DNA from: Rhodocyclales bacterium
GTDB taxonomy: Bacteria; Pseudomonadota; Gammaproteobacteria; Burkholderiales; Rhodocyclaceae
Direction of reading: 5' to 3'
Length of the DNA: 64,000 nucleotides
NCBI GenBank assembly: GCA_026399435.1
Contig: JAPLQX010000027.1
Coordinates: 1-64,000, forward strand
A program made the position numbers and the translations under genes. Shown one piece after another: positions 8,867 through 17,059 of this stretch (position 1 is the stretch's first letter; every line of letters begins with the position of its first letter). Under the pieces are notes generated by a model that saw nothing but the letters and a program-made list of their open reading frames with translations, did no database searches and was not told the DNA's origin.

Positions 8867-11110
8867 ATGTCGATACGTAAACTGGTAGTCGCCAACGGGA
8901 TTTACTATGTCGAGATTCCGGCCGCCGGCCTGTATCTGCTCTGCGGCGCGCCGGCCGACAGCGTCAAGCATCTGTTCCGCCGCGGAATCATTCAGACCAC
9001 CGAACGGAGCGGGGTGACCTTCGAAAACGGTCCCAACGCCATTCTGCTGTCCGATTCGATGATCCAGAACGGCCACCTCTGCAACCTGGCCGAGTTTCCC
9101 ATTCTGCAAATGCTCTACCGGCAGGGCATGCTGATTCCGAATCATCCCAACAATGTCGGCGCCAAGCCCAAGCTGATCGGCACCCCGGAACAGCTTGCCG
9201 CACAGCTGCGCTACATTCATCGCGGCAACTACGGCCTGATATCCGCCGAGGAAATGATGAGGGCGGGGATCGATGAAGCCGAGGCCAACGAACTCATGCG
9301 CGTCAAGCTCAAGTTCGCCTTCGGCCAGATTGCCAAACCGGATACGTTTGTCGATTGCTGGCCGTTGACCACCGGCAGCGTCGATATCGGCGAGGGAGTG
9401 AACATCACGCGCATCGCCCACAACGTATTCGAGATCCGCCACGGCGAGGACTCCGTTCAGGTGGACCTCAATCTCGGCAGGAACGAAACCTACCCCTGCC
9501 CGTATCCCTTGAGCCACGCCGCCATCGACCGTCATTACTTCGCCGTGGTGCACACCGGCGACGGGGACGGCTGGGACTACAACCGTCCGGTGATGGGCAG
9601 CGTGGTGATCCATCAGGGACGGGTGTTTCTGATCGATGCGGGGCCCAATATCCACTACAGTCTCGATGCCCTGGGAATCGGCAAGAAAGAGGTCGCCGGC
9701 ATTTTTCACACCCATTGCCACGATGATCACTTCGCCGGACTGACCACACTGCTCCAGTGCGACCAGCCACTGCAGTATTTCGCCACGCCGCTGGTGCGCG
9801 CCTCGGTGACCCGCAAATTCTGCGCGCTCCTGTCGATACCGGAAAGCGAGTTCGCCAGGTACTTCGACATCCACGATCTGGAAGAGGGCAAGTGGAACGA
9901 CATCATGGGACTGGAAGTGCGGCCGACCGTTTCGCCGCATCCGGTGGAGACCACCATTTTCAATTTTCGCGTGCTGTGGGAAGGCGGCTATCGAACCTAC
10001 AGCCATCTCGCCGACATCGCGTCCTTCAGCGTGATCGACGCCATGACCAACACCGACGCGTCGATGCCGGGGCTCAGCCCCCAACGAGCGCAGGCCGTCA
10101 AGGCGGCCTATCTGGAGGCTGTGGATCTGAAGAAGATCGATATCGGAGGCGGGATGATTCACGGCAGCGCAGCCGACTTCGCCGCGGATGACTCCAGGAG
10201 GCTGCTGCTCGCGCACACCGCAAGAGAGCTGACCGACGCCGAGCGGCGCATCGGTTCGGGCGCGCCCTTCGGCACGCTGGACGTCCTGATTCCGGGGCAG
10301 CAGAACTTTCTGCTGCGCGATGCCAGCGAGTTCCTCAAAAGCTACTTTCCCGCAGTGCCGATGGAGCGGCTGCACATGCTCCTGAACAACCGCATTGTCA
10401 CTTTCAATCCGGAAACCATCATTGCGCCGGCGGGGAAAGTCCCGGAAGAGATTTACCTGCTCTTGGCCGGCAAGGTCGAGATGCTGACGCAGGATCCCAG
10501 CAATTCCCACTTCCTCTTCAGCGGGTCGCTGCTGGGCGAGTCTGCAGCGATTTACAACCGCCAGAGCGAGGAGACCTACCGTTCCGTGGGCTTCGTCCAG
10601 GCCTTGCGTCTGCCGTCCGACCTCTACCGGAACTTCATCGAGCGCTTCTACTCGAGTACCGAACTGATCGAGGTGCGCAAAGTCGAGGAAAAGCTGCGGC
10701 GCACCTTCCTCTTCAGCGATGCCGTCACCAACACCACCCTGTTTTCTCTTGCCAAGAACTGCAGGATCACCCAGGTGCATGCCGGCGAGCACTTCGTCGG
10801 CGACCCGGATCAGATGCATCTGATCGGAATGGGGCGCCTCTGCATGGGGGAAGGCGAAGGCGCGCAGGTGCTCGGCAAGGGCGAATTCTGGGGCTCGGAC
10901 AGTCTTTTCAGCGCAATGTCGGAGAAGGCCAAGGCGCAACAAAGCCTGACGGAGGCCTCTCATGCGCTCACCGCCCTCGACAGTTGCGAAATCTACTCGG
11001 TGCCGCTGAAACTCGTATCGAGAATTCCCGTGGTGCGCTGGAAGCTCTTCGAGGCCTTCCGCAACACCCACCCTTACGCCGCCCCGCGCTTTCGAGGGAC
11101 CCCCAGGTAG
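8867..11110 (+). CDS. Metallo-beta-lactamase-fold protein with C-terminal cNMP-binding-like domains
   Basis: 747 residues, with GGAG nine bases before the ATG. Residues 1-170 are a conserved N-terminal region I do not recognise. At about 225-450 is a metallo-beta-lactamase fold with the metal motif HTHCHDDH (281-288) and LIDAGPNIHYS before it. At about 495-615 is a cyclic-nucleotide-binding-like jelly roll (NRIVTFNPETIIAPAGKVPE, ending GSLLGESAAIY), and a second, weaker one follows at about 635-735 (ITQVHAGEHFV, LGKGEFWGSD). The usual phosphate-cassette Arg is not obvious in either, so ligand binding may be lost or altered. The arrangement suggests a hydrolase gated by a small ligand; the substrate is unknown. 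It stands alone between oppositely oriented genes. Confidence 0.82.
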   Translation: MSIRKLVVANGIYYVEIPAAGLYLLCGAPADSVKHLFRRGIIQTTERSGVTFENGPNAILLSDSMIQNGHLCNLAEFPILQMLYRQGMLIPNHPNNVGAKPKLIGTPEQLAAQLRYIHRGNYGLISAEEMMRAGIDEAEANELMRVKLKFAFGQIAKPDTFVDCWPLTTGSVDIGEGVNITRIAHNVFEIRHGEDSVQVDLNLGRNETYPCPYPLSHAAIDRHYFAVVHTGDGDGWDYNRPVMGSVVIHQGRVFLIDAGPNIHYSLDALGIGKKEVAGIFHTHCHDDHFAGLTTLLQCDQPLQYFATPLVRASVTRKFCALLSIPESEFARYFDIHDLEEGKWNDIMGLEVRPTVSPHPVETTIFNFRVLWEGGYRTYSHLADIASFSVIDAMTNTDASMPGLSPQRAQAVKAAYLEAVDLKKIDIGGGMIHGSAADFAADDSRRLLLAHTARELTDAERRIGSGAPFGTLDVLIPGQQNFLLRDASEFLKSYFPAVPMERLHMLLNNRIVTFNPETIIAPAGKVPEEIYLLLAGKVEMLTQDPSNSHFLFSGSLLGESAAIYNRQSEETYRSVGFVQALRLPSDLYRNFIERFYSSTELIEVRKVEEKLRRTFLFSDAVTNTTLFSLAKNCRITQVHAGEHFVGDPDQMHLIGMGRLCMGEGEGAQVLGKGEFWGSDSLFSAMSEKAKAQQSLTEASHALTALDSCEIYSVPLKLVSRIPVVRWKLFEAFRNTHPYAAPRFRGTPR

Positions 11111-11182
11111 CTAATCGACGGGTGGTACCGCTTCTGGCGAGGCGGCCGTTGTGCATTCACATTGCGATGACCGCTTTCGTTC

Positions 11183-11632
11183 CTAATCCACACGGATCCA
11201 TGTCTGGGTTCGGCCAATGAACAGGATCGAGCCGCGCATTTCCAGCTTCTTGCCTTCGTCGATGACCGTTACCCTGGCGTTGTAGGTCTTGCCGTTGTTG
11301 GGATCAAGAATCCTGCCGCTGCTGTAAATGTTGTCGCCGTCCTTCTTCAAGCCGGTCAGGATGGTCATGCCAATCACCGGCTTGCCCTTGCGCGGATCAT
11401 CACCGGCGCATTCGTCGCATTTCGAGTCCTGCTTTGCAGGATCGACAATCTTCTCGATCGTTCCCGAAAACACGCCGTCCTTCTCGGTGATGCGGACCAA
11501 GGACTTGGGCTTCTTGCTTTCGTCGTCGATCGTATTCCACGTGCCGACCGGCGACATCTGATCGGCAAAGGCAGTCATCGAAGCAGCGGCGATCAGCAGC
11601 GCGGCGCAGAAACGGGATGGCAGTAATGGCAT
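11183..11632 (-). CDS. DUF2147 exported protein
   Basis: 149 residues from the ATG at 11632, preceded by GGAG; upstream in-frame codons belong to a longer reading that lacks a signal sequence. The signal peptide is about residues 1-24 (ALLIAAASMTAFA). The mature part has the DUF2147 pattern: an early GTWNTIDDESKKPKSLVRI, a central CDECAGDDPRKGKPVIGM and the closing MRGSILFIGRTQTWIRVD. The fold is a lipocalin-like barrel and the molecular function is unknown. The start of the transposon-like left end lies only 55 bases upstream, so its original promoter may have been cut away. Confidence 0.85.
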   Translation of the reverse strand: MPLLPSRFCAALLIAAASMTAFADQMSPVGTWNTIDDESKKPKSLVRITEKDGVFSGTIEKIVDPAKQDSKCDECAGDDPRKGKPVIGMTILTGLKKDGDNIYSSGRILDPNNGKTYNARVTVIDEGKKLEMRGSILFIGRTQTWIRVD

Positions 11633-11686
11633 GAAAAGTCTCCGCTTGCAGTTTATCGGGTGAAACAATTGACTTGCAGGTAGGCC

Positions 11687-11842
11687 TGACAACTGTTCTA
11701 AGCAATTAAAGTCGAAAACGGTGCCCCCGCAATTATGCGGGTTTCCAGCCACCCAAATTCTGTCACACGGGATCCAAAGTCGAAAATGCGGTGGCCAAGA
11801 ACAGGCAATGCGGGCTTCCGGCTGCAAATATAGTCAAAAACC
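11687..11842 (+). repeat. Left transposon-type end with three spaced repeat sites
   Basis: The tip TGACAACTG is at 11687-11695. Repeat sites are ATTAAAGTCGAAAAC at 11705-11719 (15 of 15 with the right-end unit), AAAGTCGAAAA at 11776-11786, and a degenerate ATATAGTCAAAAAC at 11828-11841. Spacing is about 50-70 bp. The tip-to-first-site distance is nine bases longer than at the right end, a point against a fully functional symmetric pair. Confidence 0.6.
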
Positions 11843-11920
11843 GCACAGTCTAGCGAACGCGATGCGGCGGCGACACAGCGCGCTTGACCTTACTGTTGGC
11901 CATCTTTTCCCGATCGTCCC

Positions 11921-12172
11921 TTGATGCGGTCTCTCTCGGTACAACAGATCGAATTGGTCCGATATAACCAGTCAGGTCACTTGCAAAAACGAAGTTCGTC
12001 GGGGAATGGATCGACCCATGCACTCAAAAAATGCTGGGGGGTTCAAGAAAACGATGTATGGATTGCTTCTGTCGCAATGGCTTACAACCTGACCTTGATC
12101 AGTTCCGACAAAATGGCCAATATTCGCAAAGTCGCCGGAAATGATTTGTCTTATGAAAACTGGATAGCCTAG
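11921..12172 (+). pseudogene. Remnant of a VapC-type PIN-domain toxin gene
   Basis: Only the C-terminal third is recognisable. From about 12041 the frame reads ENDVWIASVAMAYNLTLISS, then a Lys/Ala-rich stretch and LSYENWIA. This matches the PIN-domain end: the conserved (N)D(L)WIAA helix with its acidic residue, the LISSD strand, and the terminal ENW. The first 40 codons have no PIN character, and the N-terminal active-site Asp segment is absent in any frame nearby. No antitoxin gene is adjacent. It lies just inside the left transposon-type end, as expected for decaying cargo. It is unlikely to make an active toxin. Confidence 0.7.
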
Positions 12173-12366
12173 CGATCTTCTTGCTCAATTCTGCTGGTAA
12201 GTAGGGGCTCTTGCCGGAGGCACGCTGTCTTGCAGGCGGCATTGAGGGAATCGGTGCGCGCCGGCAAACTCGGGTTGACCCAAGGCCTCGTTAGAATTGT
12301 TGGGTAACAAACGACTGGAATGGCGCGCAACGTGATTCGGGCATTCGCCCCGATTTAGAATCGCCC

Positions 12367-13647
12367 TCATTTCATCTTCAAACGCGCCAACGGGTCGCCC
12401 CAGCGCACCGCATCGCGAGCGAGCCACTCCCGCGCGACCGGATCGTCCTTTACGACCGCATCGAGAAAGGCGATCGATACCCGCTCGACGATCACGGTCT
12501 GACGCTGCAAACCGATGACGGCAGACCGCCGGAACCTTGCTCCGTCGGGCCGGCCGCCGGACGCGCCGCCCGGACCGCCCTCCATACCGCTCGGGCCACC
12601 GCTGCCGCCCCGACCACCACCCCGACCACCGCCCGGGCCGCCCCGACCGCCGCCCGGCCCGCCTCGCCCCGTGCCGCCAGACGGCTCGTGCTGCCCGTCG
12701 CCCGGGTCCCCGGCTGGGCCATTCCCATCTTCGGCCGCGGTGAGCGGACGATTTCCCCCGGCCATCAACTGGTGCGTGCCGTCCTCGATGACGAGAAGAT
12801 ACTTGCCCCCCGGCGGCATGTAATTGAACGGCGCCTGCCGCGTGTATGGCGAGTCGACGATACCGTAGGGATCGACATCTTCGGTACCGGTGATGGTGAG
12901 GGTGGGCAGCCGGATGTCGCCGAAGCGCTCGGCGAGGCCGCCTCGGGCAAGGCTCGCGTGGGGACTAAGTGCAATCACCGCACGCAAACCGGGCATGGCC
13001 GGCAGGTTTGTGATGCCGGGATGCTTTTCTCCGGCGAGTGCCAGCGCAGTTTGTGCACCGAGATCGAAGCCGGCAACGACGACCCGGCTGGTATCGATTC
13101 GCCCGTAGAAGCTATCGCCGACCCTTGAACGACGGACAATGCCTTGCAACATGAAGTCGACACGTTCGATCCTCGTCGCCAAGGATTTCGCCGCAAACTG
13201 CTCGCGTGCGACCTTGGCGAAGTCCCCGTTGCGACCGGATGCCGATGACCAGAGCGTACCGCCGGGTCCGGTTTGCAGTGACGCGACCGCGTAGCCTGCC
13301 TGTGCCCACGCATTGCGCCAAGTGGCCCCGGCCTCGGCCGGTTCGCCCAGGCCCGGCAGATAGACGACAAGCGGACTTCGGGTATCGCTTTGCGGCACCA
13401 GCAGTTCGATGACGATTTCCTCATCGCCGCGCAGCCACATGTCCCTATGCGGTTCGGCCATCGCCGTCGCTGCTGCGGTATAGCCGCGTTCCGTAAAGTG
13501 TTTGAGTCCGTCATCCTCTTCGCGTCGTGGCAAACGCGGGCCGCCGCAGGCGGCGAGCAGAGCCGCGCTGCCTGCCAGGAAAATGGCAAGGCGGCGTTCG
13601 TGCGAAACGACACCGGCGCGAGGAAGCCATCGTCCGGATGTATTCAT
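12367..13647 (-). CDS. Alpha/beta-hydrolase lipoprotein with Gly-rich insert and GFDLG elbow
   Basis: 426 residues. It has a lipoprotein signal with lipobox LLAAC at about residue 34. The hydrolase fold is seen in PLVVYLPGLGEPAEAG (oxyanion region), VVVAGFDLGAQTALAL (nucleophile elbow), LPTLTITGTEDVDPYG (acid strand) and EDGTHQLMAGG (catalytic His). The elbow has Asp where most such hydrolases have Ser, as in dehalogenases and epoxide hydrolases, or the site is inactive. After the His comes a low-complexity stretch of about 60 residues of repeated GGRGGPGG units, then a C-terminal helix pair. It overlaps the start of nothing downstream; upstream its ATG overlaps the Spy-like gene's stop (ATGA), so the two are co-transcribed. 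Confidence 0.78.
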   Translation of the reverse strand: MNTSGRWLPRAGVVSHERRLAIFLAGSAALLAACGGPRLPRREEDDGLKHFTERGYTAAATAMAEPHRDMWLRGDEEIVIELLVPQSDTRSPLVVYLPGLGEPAEAGATWRNAWAQAGYAVASLQTGPGGTLWSSASGRNGDFAKVAREQFAAKSLATRIERVDFMLQGIVRRSRVGDSFYGRIDTSRVVVAGFDLGAQTALALAGEKHPGITNLPAMPGLRAVIALSPHASLARGGLAERFGDIRLPTLTITGTEDVDPYGIVDSPYTRQAPFNYMPPGGKYLLVIEDGTHQLMAGGNRPLTAAEDGNGPAGDPGDGQHEPSGGTGRGGPGGGRGGPGGGRGGGRGGSGGPSGMEGGPGGASGGRPDGARFRRSAVIGLQRQTVIVERVSIAFLDAVVKDDPVAREWLARDAVRWGDPLARLKMK

Positions 13648-14174
13648 GAGCGCTTGAAGCCGCGACGCGACTCGGCACTGCTGTGCGCGTCGTCGAGTTG
13701 CTGGCGTTGTTCCGGTGTCAGAAGCGCGCGCATCTTGGCGTCGAGCTCGGCTTGCATCAGGGCCAACTGTGCCAATGCCTGGCCGTGGGTTTCGGCCAGA
13801 ATGCGTGCCTTGTCGACATCGAAGCGGTCCGCTACGACGAGGCGACGCAAATCCTCCATTGCCCTTAAGGCCCTCTTCAACTGCTGGCGTTCGTTCGGCG
13901 CTTGATCGTGCATCAGCGCGAACAGCTTGTCCCGCTGAGCTTCCGTCAATTCAAGGCCATGCAGGTAGGGCGGCATTGGCATTGCGCCGGGCAGCGGGGC
14001 GGCAGGGAACCGGCCGGGCGGCGGCAGTGCCATCGGATCGCCCGCATGAGGTGTCGGCGGACAGCTTTCGGGCGAATCGCCCATCGCGCCGTGCGCCATG
14101 ACCGCCAGCGGCAGTGCTATCGCCGCGGCACCTGCCGCGAGGCGTTTGATCCTGAGGTGTTGGGTGGTTTCCAT
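13644..14174 (-). CDS. Spy/CpxP-family periplasmic LTXXQ protein
   Basis: 176 residues from the ATG at 14174, preceded by GGGAG; a longer reading adds 22 residues without signal character. The signal peptide ends around LPLAVMAHGA. After a Pro/His-rich segment, the helical part carries two copies of the family motif: LTEAQRDKLFALMHDQAP (about residue 80) and LLTPEQRQQLDDAHS near the C-terminus. Family members act as ATP-independent periplasmic chaperones or as inhibitors of CpxA and metal-sensor kinases. Here it is divergent from a CpxRA-like pair with a CpxR-type box between, so it is probably a target of that system and may feed back on the kinase. Confidence 0.88.
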   Translation of the reverse strand: METTQHLRIKRLAAGAAAIALPLAVMAHGAMGDSPESCPPTPHAGDPMALPPPGRFPAAPLPGAMPMPPYLHGLELTEAQRDKLFALMHDQAPNERQQLKRALRAMEDLRRLVVADRFDVDKARILAETHGQALAQLALMQAELDAKMRALLTPEQRQQLDDAHSSAESRRGFKRS

Positions 14175-14247
14175 CAGTGGCTCCCTGGGTCGCGGACCTT
14201 CCTGGATGGCAGGCCGACGCGATGACGGCATTTTCGGCAACTTCCAG

Positions 14248-14284
14248 GTAAAGCGCGGTTAGCACTGCGGTAAAAGCCGGTAAA
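14248..14284. promoter_or_regulatory. CpxR-type direct-repeat box
   Basis: GTAAA-AGCCG-GTAAA at 14270-14284 matches exactly the consensus GTAAA-N5-GTAAA known for CpxR; a third GTAAA stands at 14248-14252. The site lies between the divergent Spy-like and response-regulator genes, 63-77 bases before the regulator's start. It fits autoregulation and control of both transcripts. Confidence 0.72.
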
Positions 14285-14346
14285 AACCTGCCGTGCGTGC
14301 GAGCCATGTCCTATGATCGCCACTGTCGAATTCCGTGAAAGAGGGT

Positions 14347-15042
14347 ATGACGTTCAGTGTGTTGTTGGTCGATGACGACGTCGAACTGGTCGAATTGCTG
14401 CGCGATTACCTCGAACGCGAGGGATTCACGGTGGCGGCGGCGCACGACGGCGCGGCAGGCGCCGCCGATGCTGTGTCCGGTGGGCACGACCTTGTCGTGC
14501 TTGACGTGATGATGCCGGGCATCAGCGGCATTCAGGCGCTGGCGCGAATCCGTGCGACGAGCGCGGTGCCGGTCATCATGCTGACAGCGCGCGGCGACGA
14601 TGGCGACCGTATCACCGGCCTCGAACTGGGTGCCGACGACTACGTGCCCAAGCCGTGCACACCACGTGAACTGACAGCGCGTATTCGCGCCATTCTGAAA
14701 CGCGTCGGGCCGGCGGCCACGGCGAGCGAGCAAGCCATCATCGCCGGCGCCTTGACCGTTTGGCCCGCGCAGCGCCGAGCCGAGCGCGCCGGCAAGGTGC
14801 TCAATCTCACGAGCACCGAGTTCAATCTGGTCGAAGCGCTCGCGCGCAACGCCGGGCGCCCGGTGAGCAAGGCCGATCTTTCGCAGGAAGTGCTCGGACG
14901 GCCATTGACACGCTTCGACCGCAGCATTGATGTGCATATGAGCAGCATCCGCCACAAGCTCGGCAAGCTTGCCGACGGCCGCTCCTGCATCCAAACCGTG
15001 ATCCGCAAAGGCTATCAACTGATCGCAGAAAAGAGTTCTTGA
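14347..15042 (+). CDS. cpxR: OmpR-family response regulator, CpxR-like
   Basis: 231 residues from the ATG at 14347, with AAAGAGG upstream; a further in-frame ATG 12 bases earlier is less well placed. The receiver domain has acidic pair DD (10-11), phospho-acceptor D53 in VVLDVMMPG, the switch residues in IMLTARGDD, and the Lys in DYVPKPCTP. The C-terminal winged helix shows LNLTSTEFNLVEALARNAGR and FDRSIDVHMSSIRHKLGK, typical of OmpR-type DNA binding. The stop overlaps the kinase start (TGATG). The CpxR label rests on the GTAAA box and the divergent Spy-like gene and is therefore contextual. Confidence 0.9.
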   Translation: MTFSVLLVDDDVELVELLRDYLEREGFTVAAAHDGAAGAADAVSGGHDLVVLDVMMPGISGIQALARIRATSAVPVIMLTARGDDGDRITGLELGADDYVPKPCTPRELTARIRAILKRVGPAATASEQAIIAGALTVWPAQRRAERAGKVLNLTSTEFNLVEALARNAGRPVSKADLSQEVLGRPLTRFDRSIDVHMSSIRHKLGKLADGRSCIQTVIRKGYQLIAEKSS

Positions 15043-16175
15043 TGGGTCGCCTGTTCTGGAAATTCTTTTTAATCTTCTGGCTGGCGCAGGTCGTTACCTC
15101 CGTCGGTGTTGGCGTCGCGATATGGCTGGAGCGCCCCGCGCACGGGTCGGAAATGGACGTTTTCGACGATGGGCCGCCACCGCCACCGCCGGGATTTACC
15201 GGAATGGATCGGCCGCCGCTACCGCCCCATCATCTGCCACTGCCGCTGCTGCCGATCCTTGCGGGCAGTATCGTGAGCCTGCTGTTTGCGGCGCTACTGG
15301 CGTGGTATTTCGCCCGACCGATCCGAAATCTGCGTGCCGCCTTCGAGTCGGTCGCCGGCGGAAAATTGGAGACGCGCATCGGCGCATCGATGGGACGCCG
15401 CAACGACGAACTCGCCGATCTCGGCAAGGATTTCGACTACATGGCTGGCCGCCTGCAGAATCTGCTCGACGCGCAGCGCCGCCTGCTGCACGACGTTTCC
15501 CACGAGCTGCGCTCTCCGTTGGCGCGGTTGCAGGCGGCGGCCGACTTGATGCGACAGCAGCCCGAGCGCGGCGCCGAATTCGTCGAACGCATCGAGCGCG
15601 ACACGTCGCGCATGGACACACTCATCGGCGAACTGCTGACGCTGGCCCGGCTCGACGCCGGAATGACCGGCAAGCTCGACGAAGAAGTCGATTTGCGCGA
15701 AGTTGTTGCCGACGTTGCCGAAGATGCCCGGTTTGAGACCAACGAAAAGCGCTGCATGATCGAAGTCGATACGAGCGGGCCGGTGACCGCGCGAGGCAAC
15801 CATGAACTGCTATACCGCGCCATCGAAAACGTGGTGCGAAACGCGGTTCGGCATTCTCCGGACGGCGGCACTGTTAACATCTCCGTGCAACCGGTAGACG
15901 GACGGCTACGCGTCACGGTGGCCGACGGCGGGCCAGGCGTATTCGGTGGCGACTTGGCCGCGATTTTCGATCCGTTCTTCCGTGGTGCAAGTGGCGATTC
16001 GCTCTCCGGGTATGGTCTGGGGCTTGCCATTACGCGTCGCATCGTCGAGGCGCACGGTGGCTCTGCCTCGGCTTCAAACCAAGCCAAGGGTGGCTTGGTT
16101 GTAACGATGTTCCTGCCGCTTTCGGTCCGAGCGGGACAAGCGACACCCATAGTTCAAGAGCGCGCGGAGATTTGA
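15042..16175 (+). CDS. cpxA: Sensor histidine kinase, CpxA-like
   Basis: 377 residues from the ATG at 15042. It has two membrane helices (about 8-29 and 69-91) that flank a sensor loop of only about 40 residues. The loop is dominated by Pro and His (a run of six Pro in GPPPPPPGF, then PLPPHHLPLPL). HAMP domain about 91-143, HisKA with H154 in LHDVSHELRSPL, and HATPase with the N box (IENVVRNAVRHS), DGGPGV and the GYGLGLAITRRI G box. E. coli CpxA has a far larger periplasmic domain, so sensing must differ; the His/Pro loop may bind metal or the Spy-like partner. It is co-transcribed with the regulator gene. Confidence 0.9.
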   Translation: MGRLFWKFFLIFWLAQVVTSVGVGVAIWLERPAHGSEMDVFDDGPPPPPPGFTGMDRPPLPPHHLPLPLLPILAGSIVSLLFAALLAWYFARPIRNLRAAFESVAGGKLETRIGASMGRRNDELADLGKDFDYMAGRLQNLLDAQRRLLHDVSHELRSPLARLQAAADLMRQQPERGAEFVERIERDTSRMDTLIGELLTLARLDAGMTGKLDEEVDLREVVADVAEDARFETNEKRCMIEVDTSGPVTARGNHELLYRAIENVVRNAVRHSPDGGTVNISVQPVDGRLRVTVADGGPGVFGGDLAAIFDPFFRGASGDSLSGYGLGLAITRRIVEAHGGSASASNQAKGGLVVTMFLPLSVRAGQATPIVQERAEI

Positions 16176-16246
16176 TTGGGATAGCATCGGATCGACTATA
16201 CAAGCCAAGATCGTTGCGGAAAGGGCTATACGATGTTGTCGAAGTC

Positions 16247-17059
16247 CTATGAATTTTCAGCAGGTCTGGCATCAATCCCTCTCGCCACCGGCGACTGGCG
16301 GAGAATCACGCTTTCAGCATTAATTCGGGCGTAGCGGCAAAAAACCTCGTAGTCCTTGCGCAGGCCGACAAATTGTGAATTGGCGCTCAGTTCGACCTTC
16401 TCTCCTCCACGATTCCGTACGATGGTTCCATGGTTGATCCATTCCGAGGAATCGCCAAACTTGGCTTTCCCCGTCATCGGGAAGTACTCGTAGTTCTCAG
16501 TGAGTGGAACCGCAAGGCCCAAATAATCTGTGATTCTGGCTAGCGTCGCCCGACTGTTCTCGATCAGCGCCTCGGGCTCCAAGAAGAGCGCACGCCCGCG
16601 CCGGCGGTCCAGGATTTCGCGGATTTGCTTGAGTCGCAGGGCATAGTACTCGGCTGCCTGGTCTGGGCTGCCAATTCCTCCGGAACGGTTATTGACAATG
16701 CTGTGGATTGTCGCCTGCGGTTCCCGTACCATCAGAATAAGCTTGAGATCCCCCCGCTGAAGGACCGCGTCCCTTATTGGAAGCGGATGAAGAATCTTGT
16801 CGAGAAGATAGCGATTATTGGACGAATGGGCTCCAGCCCTAGCAATCTTGTCTGCCAGTTCAACTAGATCGAGTCTGCTACGGTATTTTTGATGCGCCTC
16901 AAAGTATCCCGCCACATCCGGATTGGTACCGACCAGATGACTAAGTAGAGTGCTGAAGGAACGCATGTGCCCAATCAGGAAGATCAGACCGCGCGGATTG
17001 GAGAGCCCATTTCTGGATATCTGCCGAGCAATGATGCTTAGCGCATTGGAGAAGCGCAT
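16247..17059 (-). CDS. Sulfotransferase-family protein
   Basis: 270 residues. The N-terminal segment LIFLIGHMRSFSTLLSHLVG has the position and pattern of the PAPS phosphosulfate loop (R-S-F-S-T after the first beta strand). LKLILMVREPQATIHSIVNN matches the 3'-phosphate-binding strand with its R-x-P and later Ser. RITDYLGLAVPLTENYEYFP fits the C-terminal part. The sulfate acceptor is unknown. Base composition is clearly lower in G+C than in its neighbours, and there is no operon partner, so recent transfer is likely. It lies within the transposon-bounded segment. Confidence 0.78.
   Translation of the reverse strand: MRFSNALSIIARQISRNGLSNPRGLIFLIGHMRSFSTLLSHLVGTNPDVAGYFEAHQKYRSRLDLVELADKIARAGAHSSNNRYLLDKILHPLPIRDAVLQRGDLKLILMVREPQATIHSIVNNRSGGIGSPDQAAEYYALRLKQIREILDRRRGRALFLEPEALIENSRATLARITDYLGLAVPLTENYEYFPMTGKAKFGDSSEWINHGTIVRNRGGEKVELSANSQFVGLRKDYEVFCRYARINAESVILRQSPVARGIDARPAENS

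Noticed and set aside
8861..11071. A 736-codon open frame on the minus strand
   Set aside because: It is the exact shadow of the metallo-beta-lactamase gene, which has clear motifs and a ribosome site.
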